The position numbers and the translations under genes were made by a program. Shown in pieces: positions 10,878 to 21,023 of a stretch of DNA of 64,000 bases. How positions within the stretch are numbered: position 1 is the first letter of the stretch; each line of letters opens with the position of its first letter. The notes below the pieces were generated by a model. That model worked only from the letters and a program-made list of their open reading frames with translations, was not told where the DNA came from and did no database searches. Origin of the DNA: Serripes groenlandicus (Eukaryota; Mollusca; Bivalvia; Cardiida; Cardiidae); the NCBI GenBank assembly GCA_031761405.1, contig JASEVX010000012.1, positions 24,403,694 to 24,467,693 on the forward strand, in the 5' to 3' direction.

Positions 10878-11052
10878 AATTGAAATCTCAACGTCTGTCA
10901 ACGTGTAATCTAGTCCTAGATGTATCTGTTGACAAATAAATCTGTGCAATATATATTTTCAACTTTTTTAGTCTTTTGGGAATCATAAATAAGTGCATGT
11001 TTTGACCTTGTAACGCTTGTTTTCAACAAAATACTTCCTGCATTCTTCATTT

Positions 11053-12306
11053 GAGCCGTACCGCGTGAAAACCAACCTTGTGGAATCTGCGTAAAGTATC
11101 GACCCGGATCATCTTGAGCATACCGCGCAGGTTTACCCGGATAGACACTTTTCGCCTCCTGTGGATTTTTGTTTGTTTTAGGAATTATTACTCTATACAT
11201 GTACCTCTATCCCCTTGAGACGGAATGTGTCTCCCCAGAACAGGCTGTGCGGACTGCGCAGGTGGATACATTGCGCAGGTTGATACATTGCGCAGGTTGA
11301 TACATTGCGCATGTTGATACATTGCGCAGGTTGATACATTGCATTGCGCAGGTTGATACATTGCGCAGGTTGATACATTGCATTGCACAGGTTGATACAT
11401 TGCGCAGGTGGATACATTGCGCATGTTGATACATTGCGCATGTTGATACATTGCGCATGTTGATACATTGCGCATGTTGATACATTGCGCATGTTGATAC
11501 ATTGCGCATGTTGATACATTGCATTGCGCATGTTGATACATTGCATTGCGCATGTTGATACATTGCGCATGTTGATACATTGCATTGCGCATGTTGATAC
11601 ATTGCGCAGGTTGATACATTGCATTGCGCAGGTTGATACATTGCGCAGGTGGATACATTGCGCAGGTTGATACATTGCGCTTGTTGATACATTGCATTGC
11701 GCAGGTTGACACATTGCGCAGGTTGATATATTGCATTGCGCAGGTTGATACATTGCGCATGTGGATACATTGCGCAGGTTGATACATTGCGCATGTTGAT
11801 ACATTGCGCAGGTTGATACATTGCGCAGGTTGATACATTGCGCAGGTTGATACGTTGCACAGGTTGATACATTGCGCAGGTGGATACATTGCGCAGGTGG
11901 ATACATTGCGCAGGTGGATACATTGCGCAAGTTGATACATTGCATTGTGCATGTTGATACATTGCGCAGGTTGATACATTGCATTGCACAGGTTGATACA
12001 TTGCGCAGGTTGATACATTGCGCATGTTGATACATTGCGCAGGTTGATACTTTGCATTGCGCAGGTTGATACATTGCGCAGGTTGATACATTGCGCAGGT
12101 GGATACATTGCGCATGTTGATACATTGCGCATGTTGATACATTGCGCATACATTGCGCATGTTGATACATTGCGCATGTTGATACATTGCGCAGGTTGAT
12201 ACATTGCATTGCGCATGTTGATACATTGCGCAGGTTGAAACATTGCATTGCGCAGGTTGATACATTGCGCAGAGGCCATACTATAGGTTTTCTCGCGAGA
12301 CGGCTC
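11053..12306. mobile_element. A MITE enlarged by an internal minisatellite
   Basis: Left end GAGCCGTACCGCGTG and right end CTCGCGAGACGGCTC, flanked by ATTT at 11049-11052 and 12307-12310. The conserved core (ttttcgcctcctgtggattt, gagacggaatgtgtctcccc) is at 11148-11238. The remaining right arm is replaced by an array of gcgcaggttgatacatt units derived from the A right arm (gcgcaggctgatctgggtcg, atacattacgcag). Confidence 0.92.
11262..12271. repeat. 17/22-bp minisatellite, about 1 kb
   Basis: The 17-bp unit gcgcaggttgatacatt alternates with a 22-bp form that has an extra gcatt. A 17-bp period cycles through all frames, so three overlapping minus-strand ORFs of 352-385 codons arise that all read the same 17-residue repeat (INLRNVSTCAMYQPAQC). 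These are not genes. Confidence 0.95.
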
Positions 12307-12432
12307 ATTTTCCATTAAAGTTTCAAGTATCCAGGATCTTGTCAAAATGTTTCAACTCAATTCAACTCAATTTTATTAGGCATTCGGCAAATAACATTGG
12401 CCATAAACAATAGTTACATAAAAATATGATAA

Positions 12433-12545
12433 ATATCCAGACTCCAGCGAATCAGTCGTAAATCTTACCCCCACAATCCTGAGCGCCAAGGAGGGAAGGT
12501 CACTACTACCATTTTTTTTAAAAAAAGTATTTGGTATGAGACATT
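12433..12545 (-). mobile_element. S2 SINE body fragment preceding K copy 2
   Basis: Antisense ccagcgaatcagtcgtaaat ... gcgccaaggagggaaggtca, to ttggtatgagac. Equivalent to 2091-2200 in K copy 1. Confidence 0.75.
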
Positions 12546-13104
12546 ATTTTTTTACGATTTGTAACGGTTAGTTTACGATTTGTTTACGGATTATTGACGG
12601 ATTATTACGAGTGCTTACGTGTTGTTTACGATTTCATTCGGGTCGTGTTACGATGGCTTTTCGGACTGTTACGAGTTATTACGAGTACTTTACATGTAGT
12701 TACAAGTACTTTACGAATAGATACGTAAACTTTACGTACTAAAGCTGCACAATCGAACATTTCTTTTTCAGTTGTTATTCAGACGTTATAGAAGTCACAT
12801 CTCTGCATATCTGCTCTACAATATCTACAAGCATGGCTCCAAAGAAGAAGGCAGTCAACAAGAAGTCTCCTGCTCTTTGAAAATCTTCCGCGGAAAATGA
12901 GGACACACTCGCTTTCCCCTGAACCACCACCGCAGCCAGATGTAGAAGACACTGAAGACACTGAAATCGAGGTTGATATAGTAGCCAGTGAAGGATCCGT
13001 GAATTTGTGCGATCCGTAAGGACTCGTAAGAAAGATCCGTGTATGTGAACGGGGCATAAGCCACGATGGCTTCAAAAGTCGTTTATGCACGTGGGAAATG
13101 GTTA
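12546..13104 (+). pseudogene. 5' part of a probable DNA transposon gene, broken
   Basis: The left 180 bp is full of ttacga/tttacg motifs (12557-12740), resembling subterminal repeats. At 12833 an ATG opens MAPKKKAVNKKSPAL, a basic nuclear-localisation-like start, and stops at 12878. A shifted frame from 12897 gives SLSPEPPPQPDVEDTEDTE and continues to EIEVD, then stops at taa near 13017. The acidic, proline-rich composition suits a disordered N-terminus; no catalytic domain is present. K copy 1 lacks this segment. The family is unknown; it could also be a captured host exon. Confidence 0.45.
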
Positions 13105-13618
13105 ATGAAAACGAATTTATATTGGTTTATAGTGTACTACAAAGTTGTAACAGAATTTTCGAATTTCATAACTATTTCTTAATATATTCTACAATCATCC
13201 AACTAATTAAGCGACATTTTCCTTGAGCAAGGCACGTTTCCTAACCCATGTTTGGATAATTAAAGAATAAGTTAGAACATGTTTTGAAATTCGAATATTC
13301 TATTATTAACTGTTTAATTCGGTAATCATTAATAAGTGCACCGTTCGTCTTGAAATATAGCGGAACCTGTGTATAAAGACCACCAATAGGAACACAACAG
13401 TATGTTGTTTGTTAACCGGTGGTCTTTAAATACAGGGTCATTTATGCAGAAAAGGAGCAATTGGGAAACTAAAAGTATGGTCACTATAGACAGGGAATTG
13501 CTACTCTAAGGTGGTCTTTGGCACAGGTTCAGCTGTATATGATAAATGAAATAATATAAAAAATCCTTCTACGTCAAATAAATCAGTTTTTAACTTTCAA
13601 ACAAACACGATTTTCGAC
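13105..13618 (+). repeat. Repeat K duplication, copy 2 (empty site)
   Basis: Uninterrupted partner of 2238-3647. The TTAA at 13179-13182 is where the 887-bp element sits in copy 1. Confidence 0.85.
13361..13533. mobile_element. K-type MITE, copy 2
   Basis: Left GAACCTGTGTATAAAGACC and right GGTCTTTGGCACAGGTTC are inverted copies. The interior acagggtcatttatgcagaa is shared with 47833-47985. Confidence 0.6.
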
Positions 13619-13788
13619 TTAACCCTTTTCTCCATACAGACGCTTTCTGACGTCATGTAGCACCAGTTTCACCTTTTGCCACAATGGTTTCAACTTTTTT
13701 CAACAATTTCTCTTTCAATATTAGACATTTGTTATATTTTTGCTTGCTCAGATGTTTTCATATTCGCCTGCTGCAGATGTGTTGTATG
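13619..13788. mobile_element. D MITE, right part cut at an E element
   Basis: Starts TTAACCCTTTTCTCCATACA, with gacgctttctgacgtc and tcgcctgctgcagatgtgtt. The expected gggaaaggg end is missing where E2 begins. Confidence 0.7.
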
Positions 13789-13792
13789 TTAA

Positions 13793-13997
13793 ATCTTTCG
13801 GCGTCAAAGGCAATATTGAGCTTTTTGCAAACAATGCAGATTCAGGTGAGTCAGCTCGTAACGAGCTGTCTCACCTGAAACCTGCATTGTTTGGCTGTGA
13901 GTTATAAAAATATTCAAAAAATCCTATACCATGAAAATAGAGTCGTCCGTATTTGAACATGGAAGATTCTACTTTAAACAATTCGGCGCTGAAAGGG
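13793..13997. mobile_element. E MITE copy 2, TTAA duplication
   Basis: Ends ATCTTTCGGCGTC and GGCGCTGAAAGGG, with TTAA at 13789-13792 and 13998-14001. The central hairpin reads tcagctcgtaacgagctgtc. About the same length as E1. Confidence 0.85.
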
Positions 13998-14125
13998 TTA
14001 AAGGTATTTCACGTTCCATTACTGTTATTGTATGCGGTTTTTCCTTATGATGGTTTTTGTCTCCACGGACTAGTAGCCTCAATGCCTCCATTCATTTATA
14101 TATGAAGTAATACAAAATCAATTTG

Positions 14126-15552
14126 CGGTAACTATTTTGTAACCAGTACGGGGTAACTGTTTTGTAACCAGTACGGGGTAACTATTTTGTAACCAGTACG
14201 GGGTATTATAACTTTTTTTGTAACCAGTACGGGGTATTATAACTATTTTGTAACCATTACGGGGTGTTATAACTGTTTTGTAACCAGTGCGGGGTATTAT
14301 AACTGTTTTGAAACCAGTACGGTGTATTATGACTGTTTTGCAACCAGTACGGGGTATTATAACTGTTTTGTAACCAGTACGGGGTATTATAACTGTTTTG
14401 TAACCAGTACGGGTTAACTTTTTTGTAACCAGTACGGGGTATTATAACTTTTGTGTAACCAGTATGGGGTATTATAACTTTTTTGTAACCAGTACGGGGT
14501 ATTATAACTATTTTGTAACCAGTACGGGGTATTATAACTATTTTGTAACCAGTACAGGGTATTATAACTGTTTTGTAACCAGTACGGGGTATTATAACTA
14601 TTTTGAAACCAGTACGCGGTAACTGTTTTGTAACCAGTACGGGGTAACTGTTTTGCAACCAGTACGGGGTAACTGTTTTGTAACCAGTACGGGGTATTAT
14701 AACTGTTTTGTAACCAGTACGGGTTAACTTTTTTGTAACCAGTACGGGGTATTATAACTTTTGTGTAACCAGTATGGGGTATTATAACTTTTTTGTAACC
14801 AGTACGGGGTATTATAACTATTTTGTAACCAGTACGGGGTATTATAACTATTTTGTGACCAGTACGGGGTAATATAACTGTTTTGTAACCAGTACGGGGT
14901 ATTATAACTATTTTGTAACCAGTACACGGTAACTGTTTTGTAACCAGTACGGGGTAACTGTTTTGTAACCAGTACGGGGTAACTGTTTTGTAACCAGTAC
15001 GGGGTATTATAACTGTTTTGTAACCAGTACGGGGTATTATAACTATTTTCTAACCAGTACGCGGTAACTGTTTTGTAACCAGTACGGGGTAACTATTTTG
15101 TAACCAGTACGGGGTAACTGTTTTGTAACCAGTGCGGGGTATTATAACTGTTTTTGTAACCAGTACGGGGTATTATAACTATTTTGTAACCAGTACGCGG
15201 TAACTGTTTTGTAACCAGTACGGGGTAACTATTTTGTAACCAGTACGGGGTATTATAACTTTTTTGTAACCAGTACGGGGTATTATAACTATTTTGTAAT
15301 CAGCACGGGGTATTATAACTTTTTTGTAACCAGTACGGGGTATTATAACTATTTTGTAACCAGTACGGGGTATCATAACTTTTTTGTAACCAGTACGCGG
15401 TAACTGTTTTGTAACCAGTACGGGGTAACTATTTTGTAACCAGTACGGGGTAACTGTTTTGTAACCAGTACGGGGTAACTGTTGTGTAACCAGTACGGGG
15501 TAACTGTTTTGTAACCATTACGGGGTATTATAACTATTCTGTAACCAGTACG
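14126..15552. repeat. 25/30-bp minisatellite, about 1.4 kb
   Basis: The unit is ggggtaactgttttgtaacc then agtac (25 bp); a 30-bp form carries an extra attat. A block beginning near 14401 recurs near 14711, giving a higher-order period of about 310 bp. Minus-strand ORFs of 65-133 codons (PYWLQNSYNT or IPRTGYKIVI repeats) are products of the array. Confidence 0.93.
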
Positions 15553-15704
15553 GAGCTCCTGGAATGAGTGAACACACATTCAGAAGTATTTTCACATTAA
15601 AGGTGCTAAACCCCAGATTCTATATAGTATAGTCAAAGTTTAAAAAAATGTTCAAAAGTTGTCTTGAACTATTAGAAATATAATTTTAGGATAACATCAG
15701 AGTA

Positions 15705-15948
15705 ATAATAACACTTTCCAGTACAATAAACATCTAAATATTGATTATTCATGCTTCATTTTCACTGGGTTAACATACCCATTAAGCCAAATTTTGCACA
15801 TTTCCATGACTTTCAATTGACTGTTTTTCAACATTTACTGCCAAAATAGTTTTGAACTATGTATGACTTACTTTGTTGTCACCATTAGCAATATTTGCAG
15901 AAGTTTCAACATTTCAAAATGTTGTTATCTCCATCTGGAGTTCAGTAC
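15705..15948 (+). repeat. Repeat J, copy 1
   Basis: About 240 bp matching 30004-30240 at roughly 88% (acactttccagtacaataaa ... gttatctccatctggagtt). No terminal inverted repeat or ORF seen. Confidence 0.8.
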
Positions 15949-16158
15949 GTTTAAAACTATATGTATGATACATATGCCAATGCTGTGTACATGTATGTAT
16001 TAATCGACATACCATTTCTGTAGTATAAATAAAGTTCGATAACGGTTGCGTTATTAAGAGCATTATCTTCAGCTTAAATCAAGGCCTAATTATACTAAGG
16101 TGTTTTAGATAAGTGTATCGAAATGTGCTCGTGCTCCTCTACCCATTCTGTTATGATA

Positions 16159-16261
16159 GGGTTTACATTTAACGTCTAATTGAGGTGAGCTCCATGGCTT
16201 ATTTTATTGTTTTGAAAATACAAACAAAATCGAATTATTTTAGCTACATGCTTATGTATAT
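16159..16261 (+). repeat. Duplicated flank of A copies, copy 1
   Basis: gtttacatttaacgtctaat ... tatgtatat matches 16928-17021. In both places an A element follows at once, so flank plus A were duplicated about 770 bp apart. Confidence 0.75.
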
Positions 16262-16523
16262 GAGCCGTTCCACGACAAAACCAACATTATTGACTCTGCG
16301 TAATGTATCGAACCAGATCAGCCTGCGCAGTCCGCGCAGACTAATCCGGGCCGACACATTCCGTCTCGGGGGGGATAGAGGTATAGAGTAATGATTCCTG
16401 AAACAGAAAATCCACAGAAGGCGAAAAGTGTCTGTCCGGGTTAGCCTGCGCGGCATGCTTAGGCTGATCCGGTTCGATGCTTAAGCGGAGTCAATAATGT
16501 TGTTTTTTCTCGTGGAACGGCTC
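16262..16523. mobile_element. A MITE, intact ends
   Basis: GAGCCGTTCCACGAC to CTCGTGGAACGGCTC, flanked by ATAT (16258-16261 and 16524-16527). The two arms are near reverse complements, with the core gaaaatccacagaaggcgaa between them. Confidence 0.92.
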
Positions 16524-16533
16524 ATATATATTT

Positions 16534-16665
16534 GAGCAGTCAAACGAGAAAACCAACATTATGGCATCTGTGTAATGTATCAACCCGGATCAGCCTAAAC
16601 ATGCCGCGCAGGACAACCCGGACGGACAGTTTTCGCCTCCTGTGGATTTTCTGTTTCAGGAGTCA
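16534..16665. mobile_element. A MITE, left half
   Basis: Starts GAGCAGTCAAACGAG and stops in the core tttctgtttcaggagtcatt, where an S1 SINE tail begins. Confidence 0.85.
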
Positions 16666-16924
16666 TTGATTGATTGTTTTGGGTTTAACGCTTTTTTTAA
16701 AAGACAAAAAAGTCATATCACGGCAGCCAGTTCACCTATTCATGTGTTTCCTTGCTTTCTCACACCAGTAATCCACACAGCAGTCTTTCCAAGCAACTGA
16801 CTGTTAGCACCCATTGGTGGAAAACGAATGACGCTTGTCACAATGAATTTTGTCAAATGACGGAAAGAATGCTGGCCGAGCTGGGGTTCGAACCCACAGC
16901 CCCTGGATTAGCAGCCCGCGTCGT
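16666..16924 (-). mobile_element. S1 SINE, nearly full length
   Basis: Antisense: tail gattgattgttttgggttta, body cacaccagtaatccacacag, and head ggttcgaacccacagcccct. The very 5' end of the head is missing. Confidence 0.85.
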
Positions 16925-16927
16925 GGT

Positions 16928-17021
16928 AATGTTTACATTTCTCGTGTAATTGAGCTCCTCGGTTTATTTTCTTGTTTTGATAATGCAAAATCGAATTGTA
17001 TCTACATGTATATGTATATTT
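16928..17021 (+). repeat. Duplicated flank of A copies, copy 2
   Basis: Partner of 16159-16261; the two have drifted by small indels. Confidence 0.7.
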
Positions 17022-17281
17022 GAGCCGTCCCGCGAGAAACCAACACAATGGCATCTGCGTAATGCATCGACTCAGATCAGCATGAGAAGTCAACGCAGAC
17101 TGATCCAGGCTGACACATTCCGTCTCAGGGGGATAAAGGTACAAAGTAATTATTCCCGAAACAGAAAATCCACATGAGGCGAAACGTGTCTGTCCGGGTT
17201 AGCCTGCGCGGCGTGCTTAGGCTGATCCGGGTCGATACTTTACGCAGAGCCCATAATGTTGGTTTATTCGCGGAACGGCTC
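17022..17281. mobile_element. A MITE, intact ends
   Basis: GAGCCGTCCCGCGAG to TCGCGGAACGGCTC, flanked by ATTT on both sides (17018-17021, 17282-17285). The TSD differs from the 16262 copy's ATAT despite the shared upstream flank. Either one base changed on both sides or the insertions are independent. Confidence 0.9.
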
Positions 17282-17340
17282 ATTTATCCTTTTGATTTGA
17301 ATATGAGCTTGTAGGCTTAGTATCGATTAAAATTTCAGTA

Positions 17341-17366
17341 TTGTTCTGTTCTGTTCTGTTCTGTGC
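17341..17366. repeat. (GTTCT)n microsatellite
   Basis: About five tandem GTTCT units, slightly degenerate at the end. Confidence 0.7.
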
Positions 17367-17615
17367 TTTTGCACACAGGTCATGATCAGGTCATTGGTGT
17401 CAATCAATATTCGCGTGCATAATTGCGAGTACAACAAAGACAATTTAAATTTAGCATATCATATATCATAATTAAAATCGTTTGAACCTTTTTTATACTT
17501 TGATGTATTATATATATTTATATATATTTATGGACGGCATAAATAACTTTCCAAATATGGAATATCGTATGTATATATATTATATAACATTTTCTTTGTG
17601 CCTTTGAAAAACAAA

Positions 17616-17864
17616 TCGAGGGCATGGCGTGAAACGGTTGTAACTAAAAACCTATTTTGAAAACCTTGGTGTAGGGGCAATTCTGACCCTTTTGTAATCA
17701 ATGCAAATTTAGGTGCCATTGCTCAGAACGAGCAATGGCACCTAAATTTCCATTGTTTACCAAGAAAAATAATTTAACGCTTATAAAGACTTTATGGCGA
17801 GGTGATTAACCTTGGTAAAAAAAATACCAATTTTAGTTACAACCGTTTCACGCCAAGCCCTCGA
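17616..17864. mobile_element. F MITE copy 1
   Basis: Inverted ends TCGAGGGCATGGCGTGAAAC and GTTTCACGCCAAGCCCTCGA. The central hairpin is gccattgctcagaacgagca, then atggc. The flanking TA seen in the other F copies is lost at both ends. No coding capacity. Confidence 0.88.
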
Positions 17865-17971
17865 AATAATCTTGCCCAATTTACATTCGATTGCAACTTC
17901 CTTTTGAAAAAAACCTTGACTGCTGGAACCGACTTTGTAAAATATCATGTATTATGCAAGAAAGAAATGAC

Positions 17972-18052
17972 CAATAGCCTAGTGGCTAAGAGGCATCCGC
18001 TTCCAGAACGGGAGAGCCCGTGTGAAAGAATTATTGAACCCGGCATTTGCTA
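17972..18052 (+). mobile_element. tRNA-like SINE head, isolated
   Basis: tagcctagtggctaagaggc and cgcttccagaacgggagag resemble A-box and anticodon-arm parts of a tRNA-derived head. No matching tail follows. The B box is degenerate (tattgaacccgg). Confidence 0.4.
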
Positions 18053-18402
18053 TCGGGGATAATTTACCATATAGAAATAAAGAGAACTTGTAACTTTAAC
18101 GCGCTATAACGCTTTTATTAATTAAGTCAATGTTTAGGTGCAAACGGCTTGACAATATATAATTATCTGTCTTTAACATGCATATTTTATTTTTCGAGAT
18201 TTTTTTTATATAGATTGTCTTTTTTAGGTTTAATAAACGTTGTCAATTTCATATAAACAAAGATAAAAATGAAGGTGAGAATTAACCCTAGTGGCGACAG
18301 TGGCGTCCGCTCAGATATGGCCGGTTGGTTAGCCGAGCCGTCAGCTAGTTAAATAATGGTACCGAACGCATGTCAAACGATTGGATTCGGGAGGTAAAAA
18401 TG
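18053..18402. other. Unassigned stretch
   Basis: AT-rich; no shared repeat or ORF recognised. Confidence 0.4.
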
Positions 18403-18755
18403 CAGGGGCGTAGCTTGGCAATAATCAATGTGTAGGCCGTCTCGTGAGAAAATCAACATTGTGGACTCTGCGTAAAGTATCGACCCTGATCAGCCTAAGC
18501 ATGCCACACAGGCCTACCCGGATATACACTTTTCGCCTCCTGTGGATTTTCTCTTTCAGGAATCACTACTCTATCTATCCCCCCCCCCCCTCCCTTAGCC
18601 GGAATGTGTCAGCCGGATCAGTCTGCGCGGACAGCGCAGGCTGATCTGGTCGATATATTACGCAGATGTGTATCGCCGCAGCTGCATTTTGGGGGCATTT
18701 TAAGAAAACATGTGTAGGCACGTGCCTACAGTGCCTAAAGGGAGCTACGCCCCTG
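18403..18755. mobile_element. B MITE (hAT-like ends) with an A-type core
   Basis: 13-bp perfect inverted ends CAGGGGCGTAGCT (18403-18415) and AGCTACGCCCCTG (18743-18755), with AAATG on both sides. A second inverted feature, catgtgtaggc, lies inside the right end. The core is an A element lacking its own GAGCCG tips (gccgtctcgtgagaaaatca, gcctcctgtggattttctct). CAGGGG-type tips are common in hAT MITEs, but the 5-bp flank is short for hAT. Confidence 0.82.
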
Positions 18756-19379
18756 AAATGTGTTCGGGCCAAAAGTGTCTAATAAGCCAGAAATTGCTGG
18801 CCCTTTTAATGCTGACTCTATAGGTTACAATACACCAACAAATATCCTTCTTTGTTTCCATGTACATCGACCAGTTTCAGTCCTCAATTGTCACACTTTC
18901 TAAGCGTTTCTCATGTAAAACACCATATATCACTGGAAAGAGTTACCTCCTATTTTAAAACAATCCAAAGAAAATGTGGGGTCATGCACATTATGCAAGA
19001 AAGAACTCACCAGGCGAAAATGGTAACCGTCATTTTGGACTAAATCGGGCCCGGACAAAACCGGTGTTTATCATTCTCTACTTTCACTTTCAAACAAGGT
19101 CAACATACTAAAAGTGATCAAATCAATCATGTCCAGTGCATCCTATACACATTCACAATTGTATTTAAACTCAATGTCATATATTCAATACATTCTGGTG
19201 ATGTATACACTCATTTCTACGCAAACAAATTTTTGTTAGGGACTATAGTACTGTAGATCAGCAAGTCAGCGGATGTATTAGCGTAATTTGACCTATAATA
19301 AATACTTTACTAATACTTAATTTAACGTTATGTCGTGTTAGGTTTATGTACGCTTACTTCTGACGCGACGTCTGTCCCC
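18756..19379. other. Unassigned stretch
   Basis: A 63-codon ORF at 18852 has no recognisable motif, and no family member was found in these 620 bases. Confidence 0.4.
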
Positions 19380-19458
19380 CCACGGTGTTGAAGTGGTAGA
19401 GCGTCCGCTTCGAGTGCGAGAGGTCGCCAGGTCATACCAAATTTAACAATGGTGCAAG
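19380..19458 (+). mobile_element. S2 SINE head, split by S4
   Basis: Sense tRNA-like head: ggtgttgaagtggtagagcg, tccgcttcgagtgcgagagg, then tcataccaaatttaacaatg. It continues after the insertion at 19734. Confidence 0.75.
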
Positions 19459-19733
19459 GACAGCTAACACCACAACCCTTAGCGCTAAGCAGGAATCCGC
19501 TGTGGTCGAGTGGTTAGCGTCGGGGATTTCGAAACCGGGTGTGCCGGGTTTGATCCACAGTCGCGGCACTACCGTCATGGTGGAGTGCCCTTGGGCAAGG
19601 CACATTTTCTAGCTTAGTACTGGTTTGTTAAACCCAGGGATCATGAATAAGTGAACTGTCGCCGTGATATAACTGAAATAATGTTGAAAGCGGCGTAAAA
19701 CCCCAATAAATAAATGAATAAATAAATAAATAA
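19459..19733 (+). mobile_element. S4 SINE carrying 35 bp of another locus's 5' flank
   Basis: The S4 unit proper starts near 19492 (aatccgctgtggtcgagtgg) and ends in an AATA-rich tail. The preceding bases (cagctaacaccacaaccctt, agcgctaagcag) are S2 antisense sequence that also precedes the S4 at 21089. The sides carry taacaatggtgcaagga and taaaaatggtgctaaga, a 14/17 match consistent with an old target duplication. Confidence 0.8.
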
Positions 19734-19870
19734 TTAAAAATGGTGCTAAGATTTGCGTGGATAGCAAATCAACTGACCACCAGTACTGTCAACTTACCCA
19801 GGAAACGACGTGATATAACTGAAAAAATGTTGAAAGCGGTGTTCAACACCAACAAAATCAATCAATCAAA
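19734..19870 (+). mobile_element. S2 SINE body end and tail
   Basis: accaccagtactgtcaactt, acccaggaaacgacgtgata, then ttgaaagcggtgttcaacac and a CAAT tail. Completes the S2 begun at 19380. Confidence 0.75.
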
Positions 19871-20155
19871 GATGAAGGAGTCGATATTTTTTTTAAATTT
19901 ATCATTGAAAGGCGATGACTAATATATCTCTAAAGGCTAAACAGGTCAAGTGTTCCGATAACTATCGTTACTCAATCAAACGGAAGCGATTCAACCAATA
20001 CAATTGCAGAAATTTTAAACAAATTTATCTTCCTGATACTTAAGTGGTGCTCCAGAGATGGTTCGTCCCCTGACTGCGCACCCCAGCTAAAGGATACAGA
20101 TAATACTGCGTTAAAGGCGTTTCTTTAAAGACGTTTCGTTAAGACTTCTATAATA
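19871..20155. other. Unassigned spacer
   Basis: Nothing recognised. Confidence 0.4.
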
Positions 20156-20159
20156 ATTT

Positions 20160-20411
20160 GAGCCGTCCCGCGAGAAAACCAACATTATGGCATCAGCGTA
20201 ATGTATCGACCCAGATCAGTCCGCGCAGACTGATCCGGGCCAACACATACCGTCTCAGGTGGATAGAGGTATGGAGTAATGATTCCTGAAAGAGAAAATC
20301 CATAGGAGGCGAAAAGTGTCTGTGCGGGTAAGCCTGTGCGGCATACTTAGGCTGATCCGGATCGATACTTTACGCAGACTCCACACTGTTGCTTTTCTTG
20401 CGGGACAGCTC
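20160..20411. mobile_element. A MITE, intact ends
   Basis: GAGCCGTCCCGCGAG to TTGCGGGACAGCTC, flanked by ATTT (20156-20159 and 20412-20415). Confidence 0.9.
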
Positions 20412-20464
20412 ATTTACGAACAAGAACAGAGCAAGATCAGACTCCACGGATACGCTGACTGATC

Positions 20465-20550
20465 TGATTAACTTGTATGGTGCTTTACATCGCTTTCAAC
20501 ATTTTTTCATTTATATCACGGCGTTTTCTGAGTAAGATATTACAGTGTGT
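20465..20550 (-). mobile_element. SINE tail fragment (S2-like)
   Basis: tttacatcgctttcaacatt and tatatcacggcgttttctga, the antisense common tail plus start of the S2 body. Confidence 0.6.
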
Positions 20551-20601
20551 GTATACCACGGCGGATAGAAATATTTTACTTCGGTTTAGAAGTAAAAACA
20601 A

Positions 20602-20925
20602 AGGTAACTTTTTTTATTTCTTCGTCATTTTTAATGAAACATGGCACAGTCTACGCCACTTACAGAGCCCTATCTCCGGTTTTTGCAGCGGAGTTTGATT
20701 GGTGGTTTAGTTTCTTCTAACACTTCAATGAACCTTTTCTCAAAATTTATTAATATCGCCGACAGCCGGAGCATTATCAAAACTGGATTTTGAGAACAGG
20801 TTCGTCGAAGTGAAAAAACTAGACCATCAATCAAACTCCTGTAAAAAGCGGAGCTAGGACAGTGTAAGCAGGGTAGACTGCGCCATGTTTCATTACAAAG
20901 GGTGAAGAAACAAACAAGTTACCAT
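20602..20925. mobile_element. Foldback element I
   Basis: Two ~140-bp inverted arms: 20602-20745 and 20786-20925. Matching segments include aatgaaacatggc...gtctac, gagtttgattg, and tctcaaaat. The ~40-bp loop has no motif. No ORF spans it and no other copy occurs here. Confidence 0.8.
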
Positions 20926-21023
20926 TGTTTTTACATTCTTATCAAGAGCAATTATTGCTGTCTGACCATCCGAATATGACGTCATAAGTCACGTGGTATA
21001 CACACACTGTATTAGTACAACCG

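Larger units (their letters stand above)
11008..12345 (+). repeat. Short duplicated locus, copy 2 (hosts expanded A element)
   Basis: Flanks at 11008-11052 and 12311-12345 match 7138-7195 and 7410-7445. This copy lacks E1 and instead holds the A element. Confidence 0.75.

Noticed and set aside
11188..12345. Three overlapping minus-strand ORFs of 352-385 codons with Cys-rich 17-residue repeats
   Set aside because: A 17-bp repeat without stops is open in every frame of that strand; the three products are the same repeat in different registers.
14257..15579. Minus-strand ORFs of 65-133 codons (RTGYK/PYWLQ repeats)
   Set aside because: Products of the 25/30-bp minisatellite.
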